Shown here: positions 1-13,212 of the stretch, one piece after another
Position numbering within the stretch: the first letter of the stretch is position 1
Layout of the letters: the number at the start of each line of letters is the position of its first letter
From: Lycorma delicatula
Lineage: Eukaryota; Arthropoda; Insecta; Hemiptera; Fulgoridae
Direction of reading: 5' to 3'
DNA length: 64,000 nt
Assembly (NCBI RefSeq): GCF_047948215.1
Contig: NC_134455.1
Location: forward strand, 309,336,147 to 309,400,146
The notes under the pieces: generated by a model
Seen by the model: only the letters and a program-made list of their open reading frames with translations
Database searches by the model: none
What the model was told of the DNA's origin: nothing
Made by a program: the position numbers and the translations under genes

Positions 1-285
1 CAGCGATATAAAATATTCGAGAAAAAGTATAATAGTAAAAACGGTTTCATACGTTTGAGAATATAGATTTTTGACACGACAAATATGTCTGACTTTGTAG
101 ATATATTCTGTATTTATTTTTTATGAATAACTCACAACATAAACTTGAACATTTTATAGGTGGGAATATATTGTCACATGTTCGCGACTCAACCAGGATA
201 TTTAGAGACTAACAAAGTATTTCTTATAAATACAGTCTATTACTCTAAAAATATAGAAAATAAAGTAAGTATTAATAATAACCCG
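1..285. other. AT-rich noncoding sequence
   Basis: No coding, repeat or RNA signal seen. The short open frame that begins at 160 has no recognisable motif and runs into the GC-rich patch that follows. Confidence 0.5.
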
Positions 286-615
286 TTTAGGGTTTTCTGT
301 CCCTCATCGGGGGTGCCCCAGGTGGCGGATTGGGAAACGTTCCACAATTATGTGAGGTAGGTAGGAAATAAAATACCACCCGGGAACCAAAACGAAATAC
401 AAATCCGGACGCATCAGTTCTTATAGTGAGCAGCATTCTAGTCAGTGTCTGTCTATACACTAATCGGGCGGCTTTGTTTGGGCTGTCGGAGGCCTGTTCG
501 TGGGAGCTTACCCCACAAACCCATCATTGAAATGGAGAATCAAAACGCAACTGCTAATAGCCGGGGCGGTAGGGTCACTCGGGCGATGGCCTTATTTACC
601 AAAATTGCGAAATAG
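286..615 (+). mobile_element. GC-rich patch, possible 5' end of a LINE
   Basis: This stretch is far richer in GC than its surroundings. It carries a proline/glycine-coding style (CCCCAGGTGGCGGA at about 313-326) like that seen in 5' regions of arthropod non-LTR retrotransposons. A short open frame begins at ATG 532 and stops at 615 (27 codons, starting MENQNATANSRGGRVTRAMA), which resembles the charged start of a LINE ORF1 but is too short to classify. It could instead be an unrelated dispersed repeat or a conserved element. The family assignment is inference. Confidence 0.3.
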
Positions 616-824
616 TCTCGTTTTTTCCTAATTTACGGACATCGGCACAAGTTTCTTGCCAAAGTGTAAACATCATGCGTAGAAATTTGGTAGTATAACC
701 TTATTTTTCTGATTATTACGCTACCAATAAAAAAAATGTTTTTACAGTAAAATCTGATTATTATCAAATTGAAAAATTAAAATCTAGCAAATAACAGAGT
801 GTTGCTTGTTTACTGTTACATTAC

Positions 825-1960
825 ACAGTCCGTTCGGAAAGTTACTTGCACTAGAATTATGACGAAACTTTCTTAGTTATTACTTTGTATTTTTATTTCG
901 TTATTTTATAAAAACAGATATTACAATAACTGGAATAGTTTATAAGAGGGATTGAAAATTACCTCCTCCAACATCAGTACAATAATGCACACGTTTAAAT
1001 TTGGTTTAAAATACTTCAACCGGCTAATGTACTGGAATGTCTCGTACGTATACCGTTATTGCGGTTTTTAGTCCGTCAATTGTGAGTGGTCGTTTGCAAT
1101 ACATTGCTTGTTTCGCCGTCCCCCATATAAGTAATCTGGGGGAGTCAGATGGGGTAATAATACAAACCCCTCGAAAAGATTTGTTTACTAAAGACATCTC
1201 GTAAAAAAGTCATTGTTAGCTGTGTATGCTGTGGCACAATCATATTGGAATCGACAGTGATTGATTTCCACTTCTGTTAACTGACTAATGAATTTGTTAA
1301 AATAGCACAATAACGATCACTATTAACTGTTTTTTCAAAAAATATTTTACCCAAAACACGAATTTTACTCACACCGGTCCAGATTCCAATTTTCGATTCG
1401 TATAAAGATTGCTCGTGTAATTCATTGGGGTTAGTTGTCGACCGCAGTCGTATATTTTGTACACTATTATACCTTTCCAGATAAACTACACTTCATTTTT
1501 AAAAAATATAATGTCGAGGATATCTGTGGAATTATGGTCAATAAAATGCTTAAACCACTGACAATAATTTAATCTTTTGGCATGATCTACAGGTTTCATT
1601 TCTTGAACATGCATTACTTTGTAGAGTAAAAGTTTCAGTTCTTTTTTTTATAGCCATTTGCAGTAGAAAACCTGATATATTGCTGCTGTGCTAACTTACA
1701 CATTGACTTTGATGGACTTTAGGCCGTAGCATCCGAAATATCATGTAGCTTCTGTTCGTTTAATTTACGTGATCTTCCACATCCATCAGAATTTTCGATA
1801 GAAACTGTTGTCCGAGTTAGTGGCTGAAAGTAAAGTTTAATCTCTTTTTGCTTTATGTACATTTTAAAATTATTCCTTAGAACAAATTCTATATAAGTAC
1901 TTTTAGGATTATAACTGTCTAAATTTGACATGCATAAACTAAAATTGAAGTTAACATTTT
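825..1960 (-). mobile_element. Mariner-like transposon relic (copy A)
   Basis: A decayed Tc1/mariner-superfamily element read on the minus strand. The end at 825 is a terminal repeat (core CGTTCGGAAAGT) next to a TA. The reverse complement of 825-1160 aligns almost base for base with the 3' part of the element at 45339-46715: the PSD-FF region, the segment GTACGAGACATTCCAGTACAT, the 3' untranslated stretch and the terminal repeat. A second match lies at 1705-1770, the reverse complement of 45745-45812 (core ATTTCGGATGCTA). The remaining frame at 1719-1931 is only a 70-residue shadow of the N-terminal DNA-binding region. The other terminal repeat was not found near 2000-2100, so this copy is probably truncated or diverged there. 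No intact transposase remains. Confidence 0.85.
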
Positions 1961-2960
1961 CGTATGTGGAAAAGGTAATTAAAATAATATGGATATATTA
2001 TTTTTAGCTTTTATTTGTTTTAAATGAATAAAATTCGATCACTTTACTGTAGGAACTAACTACGAATTTATCATTTCACACCAACCATTCGGTTTAGGTT
2101 GTCAGCATTTTATCAATTCTAGTTTATTACCTCTTCTAAAAAAAAGTTCAACATTTTTTGTTGCAATTTATACAAAGGAAATATGATAAGAAGGCACAGG
2201 GAAGAACAAAACTTTTGCTTAAGAAGATATGATATTGAGGATGGAAAATATTTTTCTTTTTTTTAGATATAATTTATAAGAATGATTTAATTGGGAAAGA
2301 TAAACTGTAAATTATACTAATGAAAGAATTTTATGGCCAAAATTAAATCAATAATTAAAAAAAAAATTAGTAATAAATATTGAAAAAAAAAAATTGTTAA
2401 TCTAATGAGTACGTCTTCTTACATTGCAAAACACGATTCTTGATATATTTATATTTTATTATATTGCTCGAAGATCAAAATTTATAGTTATCAGAGATTT
2501 CAATAAATATTTAACTAAGAGAGTTTAATAATTTCTCAGACTTTTTCAATAAGTATTTTATAAAAATCTATTTTTCATAATTGAAAAATCAAAATTCTTC
2601 TCCCGATAAAGAAATAAAATAATTTTATTTAAAAATTTCGAAAATTTTTATTAGGTTGAAACTAAGCAGCAGTGTAGTTACGCGAAAATTTTAATTATAA
2701 TCAGATGAAAGTATTATACGTTTAAACTCATGTAAGATGCAGTTAAAATGATTAAAACGAAAGTGTTATTTTTTATGTAGTCACCTTAATTATGGAATTG
2801 TATTAAAATTTTAAGAATACAGTTAGGAGTTGAGAAAGAAATGATAATGAAGTTTAAAAGTAGAACCATTTTTGTTAAGATTTATTTACTATTTCCCTTT
2901 GTCCAAAAGTAATGTTGAAATTGATAGTATTATGAGATAAAGCATGAAATATTATATTAA
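1961..2960. other. AT-rich noncoding sequence
   Basis: Strongly AT-rich DNA with many A and T runs and stops in every frame. No feature could be supported. Confidence 0.5.
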
Positions 2961-2964
2961 TAAG

Positions 2965-3585
2965 TCTGAGCAGCGGTGTTCTCGGCTACCTGGAGCAAGG
3001 CTGGATGATGTAGTGCAGGGGCTGATGGATTAAACGCTACCCCGTGGCGCGCGCTGCGCTCACCCGCGCTTTTTATCATATAAAGTTAGTCTGCCGCGGC
3101 AGGCGTATCTCGTAATAAGATTCATGAAAAGCGCGGGAAAGCAAGGGTCATATTTTATTCTTGCCGCCAAAAAAGGAAACCCCGAGTATATAAAGCTTCA
3201 TATACAGAGAGCGGGAGATAAGCCCGTTTTCATATAACGATTGCTAAGTCTTCTATCATAATAATTCTGCCGCCACCTTGGTTACAATATAATTCCAAGA
3301 ACGTCGTAAATCTTAACTTTTAGACGAAGGGGTTCCACAGGATTAAAGATTAGTAATCTTAATGTTGCTAGCTGTGAATTATAGCTTTCTAGCTTTATAT
3401 TATTCGGGAGCGCATCTCATGGTGCGGCAAAACTCCCCCTCGATTCACCCACTGACTCAGTCTCTTAACAGTACTACTACTTGTATTCTCTTTCTCCATC
3501 CGACGATGCAACATCGCAACGAACGAACGAACGAACGCCGTCTTGAATTACGGCCACCTCTGCCACAACATTGATCCCCTATTAG
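2965..3585. promoter_or_regulatory. GC-raised island, candidate regulatory DNA
   Basis: In an AT-rich desert, about 2965-3130 and 3385-3560 are distinctly GC-richer. They include GGCGCGCGCTGCGCTCACCCGC-type sequence near 3046, a TTTATCATATAAA motif near 3071, and an (ACGA/ACGA)-like short tandem at 3520-3538. There is no coding pattern: the 70-residue frame at 3362 has low-complexity content and no motif. No second copy was recognised in the window, which favours a single-copy element over a repeat. Calling it an enhancer is inference from composition and its location downstream of a developmental regulator. Confidence 0.2.
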
Positions 3586-3599
3586 AGAAGATACACTCT

Positions 3600-5990
3600 T
3601 CCCTAACGTCTAAACATCTTATTTCTACAATCACAACCACCACTTGAACAAATGGACTTAAGTTTCCTTTTGCTTTCTTTCGTACATAACCCAAATACTG
3701 GTAACTGAGATTTAGCGACTGATATGAACTGAAACTAAGATTTGGAATCTAATTCATATAAACACACAGAAATACGACTGTGAAATATTTTATCGTAAGG
3801 GTTTTTTTTTTAGTAAGAAAATAATTAAAAGTTTTGATCAGAATTTAATACAATAATTTTCAGGCTAAATTAAACTAATTATAAAACATAATAACACAGT
3901 AAATTAATATACGTTTACCATAAGTAAAACATAATACGTAATATGTTAATCAGATAAAAAGGAAAAGGTTACCTTTCTATTTTGCCTAGAAAAAAAAAGG
4001 TTCCACCATTTAATAAAAACCTTAGTCATAACCTTATAGGCTCAAAAAAAAACAAAAAAACTTGTAGCCTGTCGCTGTAAAACTTTTAGAGTAGTTTAAA
4101 AGCTATCTAAGAAGGGGAATATTTTGGGTAGGGAGATGAAACTGTCAATTATAGAGAGAGGGGAATTACTACAGTGCGAGGTACGATAAAGGTGGGGCGA
4201 AAATTTCTACTCCTACTAAAACAAACAGAACAACTACGTCATTTAACTACTGTTAAGACTGTATATTTTTGCATCAAACGAAAAATGTAGAGTTAAAATT
4301 AGATTTAAAGAACAATAGGTCAATATATAATAAAGTGATAACTAGGGTCGTACCTAGGCGCGCATCACGCAAAAGCTACTGGACAGATTTTAATAAAACT
4401 TTGTAGATTTATAACTTATAGGCTTGGTCATTATATTTATATGCTTGGTCATTTTACTTCTAGTAAAATGATTAATTCTTTTCTTTAATATTTTTTATTT
4501 AATATCTTACTGAATATCAGTAAAATATTTAATATTTTTTTTAGTATATTATTATTCTAATTACCTTAAATTAGCACATTTAGCAAACTTATAAGGTTTT
4601 TGATTGTTTATTTCGGCTGTCGATATAAAATTGTCAAAAGTTAAAAAGATATACTTTCAAGAAAGAGAAGTAATCTTTAGTATTATTATTATTATTTATT
4701 TTTTTAAATTTGTTAAATGAATTAAAGTATCTCAGTCCTCCTTAACAGCTGAAATGGGTGATTGTCGGTTAGCTACTGACCGAGAACGCTACGCCCAGAC
4801 TCGAGCTGTAACCTCGTGTACACAGGAACATTATCAGAACTTCTGTGTCAAAAATGACGGAAACGTGAATAGGGAAGAGTTCTTTTCAGATTTATCAGTA
4901 TTATTCTCAGAACCATGAGAATAACGAAAGCAGTGTTGGTTCAGGCTAGACGGACCGGTAGAACCCTGACCGGTAGAAAAATTATAATTTCATTTCATTA
5001 AAATGCTATTACAGTTATATTTCCCTTTGATTTTTACTTGGTTTGCGATTAAATTTAATAAAGAAACCTTTTATTTTGAGTGGTAAAGAATAAAAGATTA
5101 TATACATTACAGGAATGAGTAAGCAAGTATACTACTCTACGGATAAAAAAAGGAACCATTAGTCTAGATGGATCAAGGAAAATAGCGGTAAAATGCTTGA
5201 TTAGAGCAGCATCACAAAATACTTAATTATAAAACAAAGAATAGATGCTATTTAAGTTTATATTAATAACTTAATTTTAAGCACGTGAAATAAAAATATA
5301 AAATATAACTACAAAATAAATCAGATTCAAAAGTAGTTAATAAAAACTATTGAACACATATTTATGTATACGTTAAACGAAGTTGCAGAAAATTCAGGGA
5401 TTTTTAATCCTTAAATTTTATTATTTATTTATTAATTATATTAATATTATTTAAAAATTCATTGGTAGAGTAACATTATTTCTGTTAAAGAAAACCTTTT
5501 AATAGTATTTTACTGAATTAGTGAGAAGCTTTTTAAAAATTTATTTTATTTTTAATTTATTAAAAGTGGCAAAGGAACAATAACATTTCTTCTGAGCTGA
5601 AGTATTGTGCTGGGTCATACGAAAACATTTCTGTTGACTGGTTTGATAGATATGGAAATTATTTAAAAAAAAAAAATAATTAACTGTCCTTTTGGGCAAA
5701 GATTGCACATTCATAAATACAAACGTATGAATAAGTTAATAGTTTTAATTTTCTAAATATTGATCTACATGATTTTTAATTGTGGGAGTCAAAAATTGAT
5801 CTGATTGACCTGTTTTCTATTTTGGAATATCCTATTATTATACTATGAGTCCTACTTTTTTATTTCTGTCATAAAATAATGTCAATGAATTATAGGAATA
5901 TATGTTTTGAGTAGTAAGTGTAAAGTTTAAATGTTACTCTTACATTTTTTTACTGTTTAACCACATTTATTACTGATATAATATTAATTT
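3600..5990. other. Noncoding, with a LINE-tail-like segment
   Basis: Mostly AT-rich, with nothing codable. At about 4345-4420 there is a segment of the type often found at 3' ends of arthropod repeats (GCGCATCACGCAAAAGCTAC followed by a 'CTGGACAGATTTTAATAAAAC' style tail). A short duplicated phrase, TATAGGCTTGGTCATTAT / TATATGCTTGGTCATTTT, follows at 4419-4456. Around 4735-4960 the GC content rises again without a recognisable motif. Confidence 0.3.
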
Positions 5991-5991
5991 T

Positions 5992-6012
5992 ATTGAGTAC
6001 TACGTACTCAAT
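5992..6012. repeat. Short hairpin beside LINE fragment
   Basis: Perfect 9-bp arms ATTGAGTAC / GTACTCAAT with a 3-base loop. It lies exactly at the left boundary of the Jockey-like fragment and may be unrelated. Confidence 0.5.
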
Positions 6013-6375
6013 GGAACAAGTTCTGCCTGCTGTGTCCTCCCACATCTTTACATGGCATCCAGGAGAATGTCTTCGAGAAATCTTTTACTCTAAATAACAG
6101 AAGAGATCAATTCATCCTAATGCGACTGAGGATTAGGCACACAAAGCTAACCCATGTCGACCGATTTGGCACTCCTTAGCAAAAATGTGAAGCATAATAT
6201 GTAAAATGATCCGTAAACCACTTACTTCTACTGTTGTCCAATGTTCGGGACTAATCGTCGTCAATTAAACCTGGATTCAGATGTAAAGGATTTAATCAAC
6301 CGGAAGAAATGTATCAAAAGTCTGTTGCAGTTTCTCTGTGATAATGGAATGAAGAATTCAATTTAGATCCTTGCG
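6010..6375 (+). mobile_element. Jockey-type LINE, 3' end of ORF2
   Basis: Translation with frame changes gives the C-terminal region of a Jockey/I-type non-LTR retrotransposon. After a decayed stretch, the frame over 6105-6180 reads NRRDQFILMRLRIRHTKLTH and then VDRFGTP. This corresponds to the conserved 'LTRLRIGHTRLTH' region that precedes the terminal cysteine/histidine motif. The last part (6270-6365) reads LDSDVKDLINRKKCIKSLLQ, matching the usual C-terminal tail. The reverse transcriptase is absent, and stops interrupt the middle. It is a 5'-truncated, dead copy, which is the normal fate of LINE insertions. Confidence 0.75.
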
Positions 6376-9300
6376 GAGTACTGTGGGTGCAGTGTAAATG
6401 GTCCGTCTAGTGGTCATTTTCTTGTTTCGATAATTGTTATATAATGTTTGGAGTTTGTTGCCTAATTGTTTATGAACTCTAAATTTTATTTAAGTCGCTA
6501 ATAACTTTTACCGTTCATCTGACTATAAACAAACAATGAAAAAAAAAATAACCTTATCATTTATTACACTTTTTCTACAGAAAATTTGTCTTAAGATGCT
6601 AACAAAAAATAGTTTTATGGATCGAAAGATCATAAAAGGGTCAGCAACATTTTTAAAGATGTTATTGTAAATATTTAGGGCTTCACATAGGCCTAGGCCG
6701 TAGTAAGAGGTTGTCTCTTGATGGGGGACGATTTATACGGAAATAGGAAAATAATATTTTGCTGTAAAATATATTTCATTCAGCGGGAGTCATTTAACGA
6801 CATCATCTTATAAGGTGTTCTTAAAAGCGGCTTATATTAATGTATATTCAAAGAGTAAATTTTTAGTTTTTTTTTAGAATGATAGAAATATCTTTTTCCT
6901 GTGATGTTCACAATAAATATATTTTTTCCCTATAGCGAAAATCAAATTTTTCGTTCAAAGAAATGTACTAAAGAACTTAAGTGAGAAATTAAAATTAAAA
7001 CCATAAAGAAGCCAAAAAAAATAAAAATAAAATTAAGAAAGTTCTGAAGAAATTAAAAAGTTGATTTGTTACTATATAAATTTAAGGAGACAGAAAAGTA
7101 AAACAACAAAAATTATACTAGAAAACCGTTTACAAATGTGATTATATATTAAAAAGCTTTGCAAATATTCATAGTGATAGAAACCAATTTTTATAAACAA
7201 TGTTTTAAAAAAAATTTGATTATTACAATAAAAATTTTTGGTCAGATATTAATAGTCTCATTAAAATCTGTTAAGGAAGGATTTAACTCTGCTTAGTGAG
7301 TTTTATTAACTAAGAAACACAACGATATTTTTTAAATTTTATTAAAACACTTTTTTCGCTTAAAAACATAGATACGTTTGTATGAATAACAATAATAATA
7401 ACATTAAAATCTATCAAAGAGAACGCTGGAAACAAAAGATTTAAAAAATTGTTCTTTGATTTTAATATTCAGTTACTATGACAAAATGTATTAAAACCCT
7501 TCTTTCTTCATAGTGCTGCCGCATACTTGAATACGTGATATTTATTTAGAATACTTGTCTAAGATAGCACATATTCACGCGATTGACATATATACAAGGA
7601 AAGATTTATTACAATAAAATGTTGTACAATGCAATCTCAAATTTTTCTAAGATAAAGTATTATTATTATTTTATATTATAATAAAAATTGTAGAAATCAT
7701 ATTTCTACTAAACTTGCATTTGTAAAATAGGCTTTTTTATTCAATATAAAATATTTTTTGTTGAATTGTGCTGTATAAATAAATGGTCACTACTTTCCGA
7801 AAATACTCCCAACCTCTTAAAAATTCACCCCGTTATAAAATAGAATTGATGATTTTTAATTTGAATAAATAAAAAAATGAACTAGTTTAAAGATCAAGGA
7901 AAAATTCGTTTTTCTGGAGGCTACCTATAAACCTAACGCTTCCATTATGGAAAAAATCTTTTAAATGAGTCATTAAAGTTTGAGAGTCTTTCATGTAATG
8001 GAACTAAAATGTTTTAAGTGTGAAGGGATACGATATTTTAGGCTCTAAATTTCTTATTCGTCGCATCAACTTCAGTTTTTTTTTATACATCCAGAGTTGC
8101 GATCAGTACTAATAACGCTATCGAAAAATTATACTTTAGTTTGCTTTTAATTATTCTTATTGAGAATTGGATCATTCTCTGTTGGAAAACGTCTACGAGC
8201 TGATCTGTACCACTCGCCCGAGATCCTGAAAATGATTATTATTCTTGTTGCCACAAATACTAATTGTTTCGAACAATTTGTGTGAGTTTTTTTAAATTTA
8301 CTAATACAGACGGTTCTAGAATAAAAATTACCCAAATCTGATTGTCTCTGATAAATCATTTGCTGAAAAATGATTGAATTTTTTAATAAAGAATTTCTAA
8401 AAATATTTGTACATATCTAAATTTTTTAAATATTAATACACGCCAAAAATATTTATTATTTTTTTTATTATTCAAATAGAAAGAGTTAAGATCATGATTA
8501 CTGAAATATTGTATTTTTATTATATTTAAAAATGGTGATTTGGTGGTGTTCTTAACCACATAACTTCACTGTAAATCATAAGCTTTTCTTTTTGTTCAAG
8601 GTATTATTTTGTCGTACTCACCACTGAAAGCGATAGTTATCAATAAAAAATCTACTATTCACTTTAGCTTCAATTTTCCAAAATTACATCGGTTTAAAAA
8701 GTAAAAAATATTTTCTATCCTTTCCCACAAGTCCAATAATAATTCATAAAAATTTTTCACCTTAAATATCTGTCAGTCGTAACACAAAAACTAGTTTCGA
8801 AACGTCAGATGTGAAATAGCGGCATGGTGGCGGCGGTGGTGGTGGCCACCATTTTGTGTGCTTTTACAAAGATCAGTGGAATAAACGTTTTGGTAGTATT
8901 TAAATCATAATTCGGCTAACGAAAGAAAACAGTGATTGAGCTATTATAATTTTATAAGAAAGATTTAAAAAGAACTATTTTATACTAGTACAAAAATTAG
9001 AACTTTTGATTTTGATAATATTCCATTAAGTAACTTTACGTGTATTTAAAATACTATTCTGTTAAACTACAAGAAACCTATCATTTATGTTTTTAAATGA
9101 AACACAAATTTTATGTCCTTTTATTTAATATTCTGATATCTAAAAATTAGTTTAAAATAGTTTAATATTTATTTTCAATATACTTTTTGTCTTCTAAATG
9201 TATTTTTGACGTTCTTTTTTAAATGAGTAGTAAATTGAATTTAGTAGAAAAGAGCAAGATTTAATTTGATTATTTGTTACAAATTAAAAAAAATACAATA

Positions 9301-11290
9301 GCCCAAACTCAAGTAAATATTTTATTAGGGCAATTAAGATCGTTTAAATTGATACAGAAGATTTATATTTTCAATATTTTGTGCATTAACTAAATATATT
9401 TTTGTTCTTGTATTCAAGTATCGATTGTCAGATAAAGATGGATGGTGTTGTAGAAGTAAATCTAAACAGTAATTATCTTTGGCTTCTATAAATTCATATT
9501 TCATCTACTGAAATTATCTTAAACTCATGTTATTACGTTAACATCGCTGTAATGAAAAATTATTTTTTTTTGCAAATAGACATTAAGGGAATAAAAGATT
9601 TATATGAAATTTTTAGCACTTAACTTTCTATTACATATTTTTTTGGGCTGAAGGTTGAAAACTGATGATTTTTGCAAAAAAATAAATGAAACATCGGCTG
9701 GAAACTATGAACATTTGGACTTTAACCTTTACACCTAGGATTATTATTATTAGTTACGGAAGGCGCAACATGCTACTATATATTTCTAGTATAATTCTTA
9801 TGTAAATGAGCTAAATGTGCATAAATAGTTAAGTGTAAGTAAATGAGTAGTATATAGTAATCAAAAGTTATTTAAATTATTTTTTAATTAAATTAATTTA
9901 AAAATTGACTCGATAAAAATTAGTAACAACAGAATGTCTGTTGTTGTTAATGCTGTTGTTCTGTTGTTAAGTCTTTTTATATAGTGATAAATGATTAAAC
10001 CATTGAACACGAAATTACTGCTTAAATATAGATTATGTAAAATTCAGATTAATTTTTTTATTAGGTTGCGTTGTTTTCGCAGTAAGGTGAGAAAACATAG
10101 GTTGGAGGAGCCTAATTTAAATAGTTTTCATTTTAATAATTTTAACGAGCCGTTTTTCTATACTTTTACTCAAAAACTCTTTAAAAAACCAAACCGATCA
10201 TAATCATTGATCTGTGAATGAAAATATAATCTTTTAAAACGTTAGTGTAACCAAATTAAACAAAACATTGTTCTTATTCTGTTTACATATTATGTAGCAT
10301 TCGCTGCATTATTTTCAGCGCGATCATAATTATGAATTAATGAGTAAGTTAGTGGTATTTTACTTTTTAATTATATAAATTTCCGAACGACCCAATTCTA
10401 ACATTAAGGTATCAGTACCGAAAGTTTTAGGTTTGTAGTTTTTCCTGGTAACGCTTAAAATGCCGAATCGGGCGTTCAATCGACGCAAAAAGTTAGAAAA
10501 ATGGATACTTAATTTTAAGAAAATTATCACTTGTAGTGTAGGATTTATAACAAAAAATTCTTCAACTAATAAAAAAAATATTCAAAATTCATTAAATCCG
10601 TTTTTTTTTTAATTTTATAAAATGAAAGCATTATTCAGTTAAAAGTACAATTTGATTTTTACTTTTGATCTTCGGGAATTGAACATTAAAAGACCTTTTT
10701 TAGAAACTGGTGATTAGGTAGTATCTAATTGGAATTTTCTCTGAAACTTAATTTTTTTAGGATGATTCGGAAATTTTGTGATAAATAAGTAATTTTAAAA
10801 GAATTAAATGAAACAATTTTAAATATTAATAACTGTATTCTAATGGAAAAAAAGCACTTGTAATACGCGACTTCGGGTGACTCATTGTAATTTACAATCA
10901 TATTTTCAGTGTTCGAAGTCGTTGCTCATACGTAAGAATCTCTCATTCAAGAAACATGACGTTCGCCATTTAAATAAATGTATCAGGGGATAAAGAAAAT
11001 ACTCATGCTGTTTGATATAGAAAACAGTAAAAGACTTTTTTTGTAAATATTTCTGTTTTTTTTTTTTTTTTTTTTTTTTAGTAATTTTGTTTTAGATAAT
11101 CGTAATGGAATTTCTTTTGTATTAGTTGAAATTATTTTATTAACAGTTTAGAAATGGTCATTAATAGGTTTGTTTTTAAATGTCTTACAGATTTTATTTC
11201 GATATAAAACAGATTCTGGTAATGAACTTTTTGAATGGAAGAAGTAATTCTATTTTTTCAAGCAGTGTTTAGATTTAGGCTATGAGTAAC
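6376..11290. other. AT-rich noncoding stretch
   Basis: About 5 kb of AT-rich DNA without a supportable gene. Points seen: a GC-rich patch at 8815-8865 made of GGCGGCGGTGGTGGTGGCC-like triplets and an imperfect GGTGGTGGTGGCCACCATTTTG dyad; GTTGTT-rich short repeats at 9935-9968; and a T run at 11055-11080. The 70-residue frames at 8147-8359 (minus) and 9991-10203 (plus) have no motifs. Confidence 0.4.
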
Positions 11291-11292
11291 GC

Positions 11293-11320
11293 ATTTACGA
11301 AACTCCGTAGTTTCGTAAAT
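11293..11320. repeat. Perfect 12-bp hairpin
   Basis: Arms ATTTACGAAACT and AGTTTCGTAAAT are exactly complementary and flank a 4-base CCGT loop. In AT-rich DNA a perfect arm containing CGAAAC is unlikely to be chance. No coding or tRNA context is present, and it could be the core of a small foldback element. Confidence 0.7.
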
Positions 11321-11844
11321 TTGACATCCGTATGTCGAACATTGCAACAAAAATATTGCTGTAACTGTTAGTACAGTATTTTAAGTCTAAGAATAATTAA
11401 TTTTATTATATAATGAGCTAGAAAACAAAAAAGTTTATTTTTCCTTCTGTTCCTTGTATTATTTAATCGTCATCCAACAGGATCTCATTAGGACATATGA
11501 TATTAATTTTATTTATATTATGTACAGAGAGCTTTTACTTCCAGCTACAGCTGAAGTAGATGAATATTATAACCGACTAAGAGAATTGAATGTACGTATA
11601 AGAAGACTAAGTTGTGTGGGTCGTAGCAAAAGGGATACTACTTCTGGATTAGATGTAGAAATCAAACAACATTGTTGGAAACCAGTCTCAAGACTAAAAA
11701 ATTAGCACAAAGTGGATTTTAAATAAAACAAAATACATACGCGACGAGTTAAATTGATAGAGCTGACAAACTACGATAATTTAGAAAAATCCGTCTTTTA
11801 TTATTTTTCTTTTTCTTTTATAAGTTAACCTAAATGGGTTTCAT

Positions 11845-11990
11845 ATTGGGCTGGTCTGGTGGTTAACTTATTGTCGCAAATCACTTGTTTAACAGCTGAT
11901 TTTCTAAGTCGAAGGTTCTGAGGTTCAAATCCTAGTAAAAGTTGTTATCCTCATCTCGGTGAGGATAACATGTATTATGGTGGTGAGGGG
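11845..11990 (+). repeat. tRNA-derived SINE, divergent copy
   Basis: The 5' part resembles the pol III promoter region of the SINE at 42474. It has an A-box-like GGCTGGTCTGGTGGTTAAC at about 11848-11866, then AACAGCTGATTTTCTAAGTC, and a B-box-like GAGGTTCAAATCC at 11921-11933. After the B box the sequence departs from the other copies and contains a short inverted repeat (TTATCCTCA / TGAGGATAA, about 11946-11969). It is either an old copy or a different subfamily. Confidence 0.6.
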
Positions 11991-11999
11991 TTGCTTATT

Positions 12000-13205
12000 G
12001 TTTACTAATTGAACAGATTGCAACGTACACATTAGGAAAAACAAATGATTAGTGATAAAAATGTACATTATATTAACTAAAGGATAAGAAGGCTGCTCGC
12101 TTTATATGAAACCAGAGGTCTTCCAAAACATGCTGTAGCCAAATTTATTGACAAAATGTAAGTACGTAAAAATTTTATAAACTATATGTATTAATCAAGC
12201 ATTTATTTATAAATAAAAATTAATTTTTTAAAATAATCTGAATGATAATAAAATAATCCCGGTTTATTATCCCCCAAAAGAAGTCAGGAAATTAATATAA
12301 ATTCATCAGCCCTTCTCGGATTTTGTTGGTTAGCTTGAAAATTAATTTTTTATAGTTTCACCAAAAAAGCAGGAGATAAGTTCAAGTTTACAATGAATGA
12401 AAAAATAATAATTTATAACTAAGCTAACCCAGTTAGGAAAATTATATATACGATTTTGCTTTTCCTACTCGAAAAAGGATTTTAAAGTTACATGTACCAT
12501 CTCTGAAGGACATCACATTCTAAAGAATATTTTATATCAGTCGGTTCAGGCAATTCTCAGAAAATCAAATGAATACAATGGAATCAAAAAATTAAATTAT
12601 TTTTGATATAGTTAAAAGTTACTACAATTAACGGTGTAACAATTTTATTATTTTTTATCACATTAGGTTACTTTTATTAATAATCCATTTAATATTACTC
12701 TTTCTGAAAAGAGGAAATTACTAAGAGGTTTACTTTTCAAACTAGGTGAAAATTTGTTAGTAATCTTCATTATAGGAACTAGTAATTTTTTCTGGAATTC
12801 TAATCTTCATTATACAAGCATGTCGGAATGGATGTTAAACAGACAAATATGTACTAGAAACTTGATAGAATTTTCAAAACTCTTACTCCTTAGTGATGGT
12901 AAATGGCAATTTACTGAAATAAGTTTTTAAAAATTTTTATTAAATTTAAGACTATCTGGACTTGCAAAAGTACAACTTTTCAGCCAATATTTATTTCTAA
13001 AAACAAAATTATCCATTTAAATAATTTCTTAAAATGACGTACTTTTTAAATAACTGAAGAATATTTGCAATACATTAGTTTTTAGGTACTTGATTTTGTC
13101 TTTTATAGTCAGTAAAAATGGACTCTCTTAACAATTACCTGAAATGATCTAAAAAAGTAATTAAATTAGAGAAATATTCATTTATTAATTAATTTAAATA
13201 GAAAA
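12000..13205. other. AT-rich noncoding sequence
   Basis: No gene-like signal. A duplicated phrase (TTAGTAATCTTCATTATAGGA near 12757 and TAATCTTCATTATACAAGC near 12801) suggests a small local duplication. Similar wording recurs at 13492. Confidence 0.4.
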
Positions 13206-13212
13206 CCAAGAA

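Noticed and set aside
8815..8865. GGCGGT-rich patch as a CpG-type promoter
   Set aside because: Only about 50 bases long, triplet-like, and with no downstream gene on either strand.
11454..11705. 83-residue open frame, partly non-biased composition (YYNRLRELNVRIRRL)
   Set aside because: The second half looks more protein-like than most, but no family was recognised and no splice or neighbouring coding evidence supports a gene. It may be a retroelement scrap.
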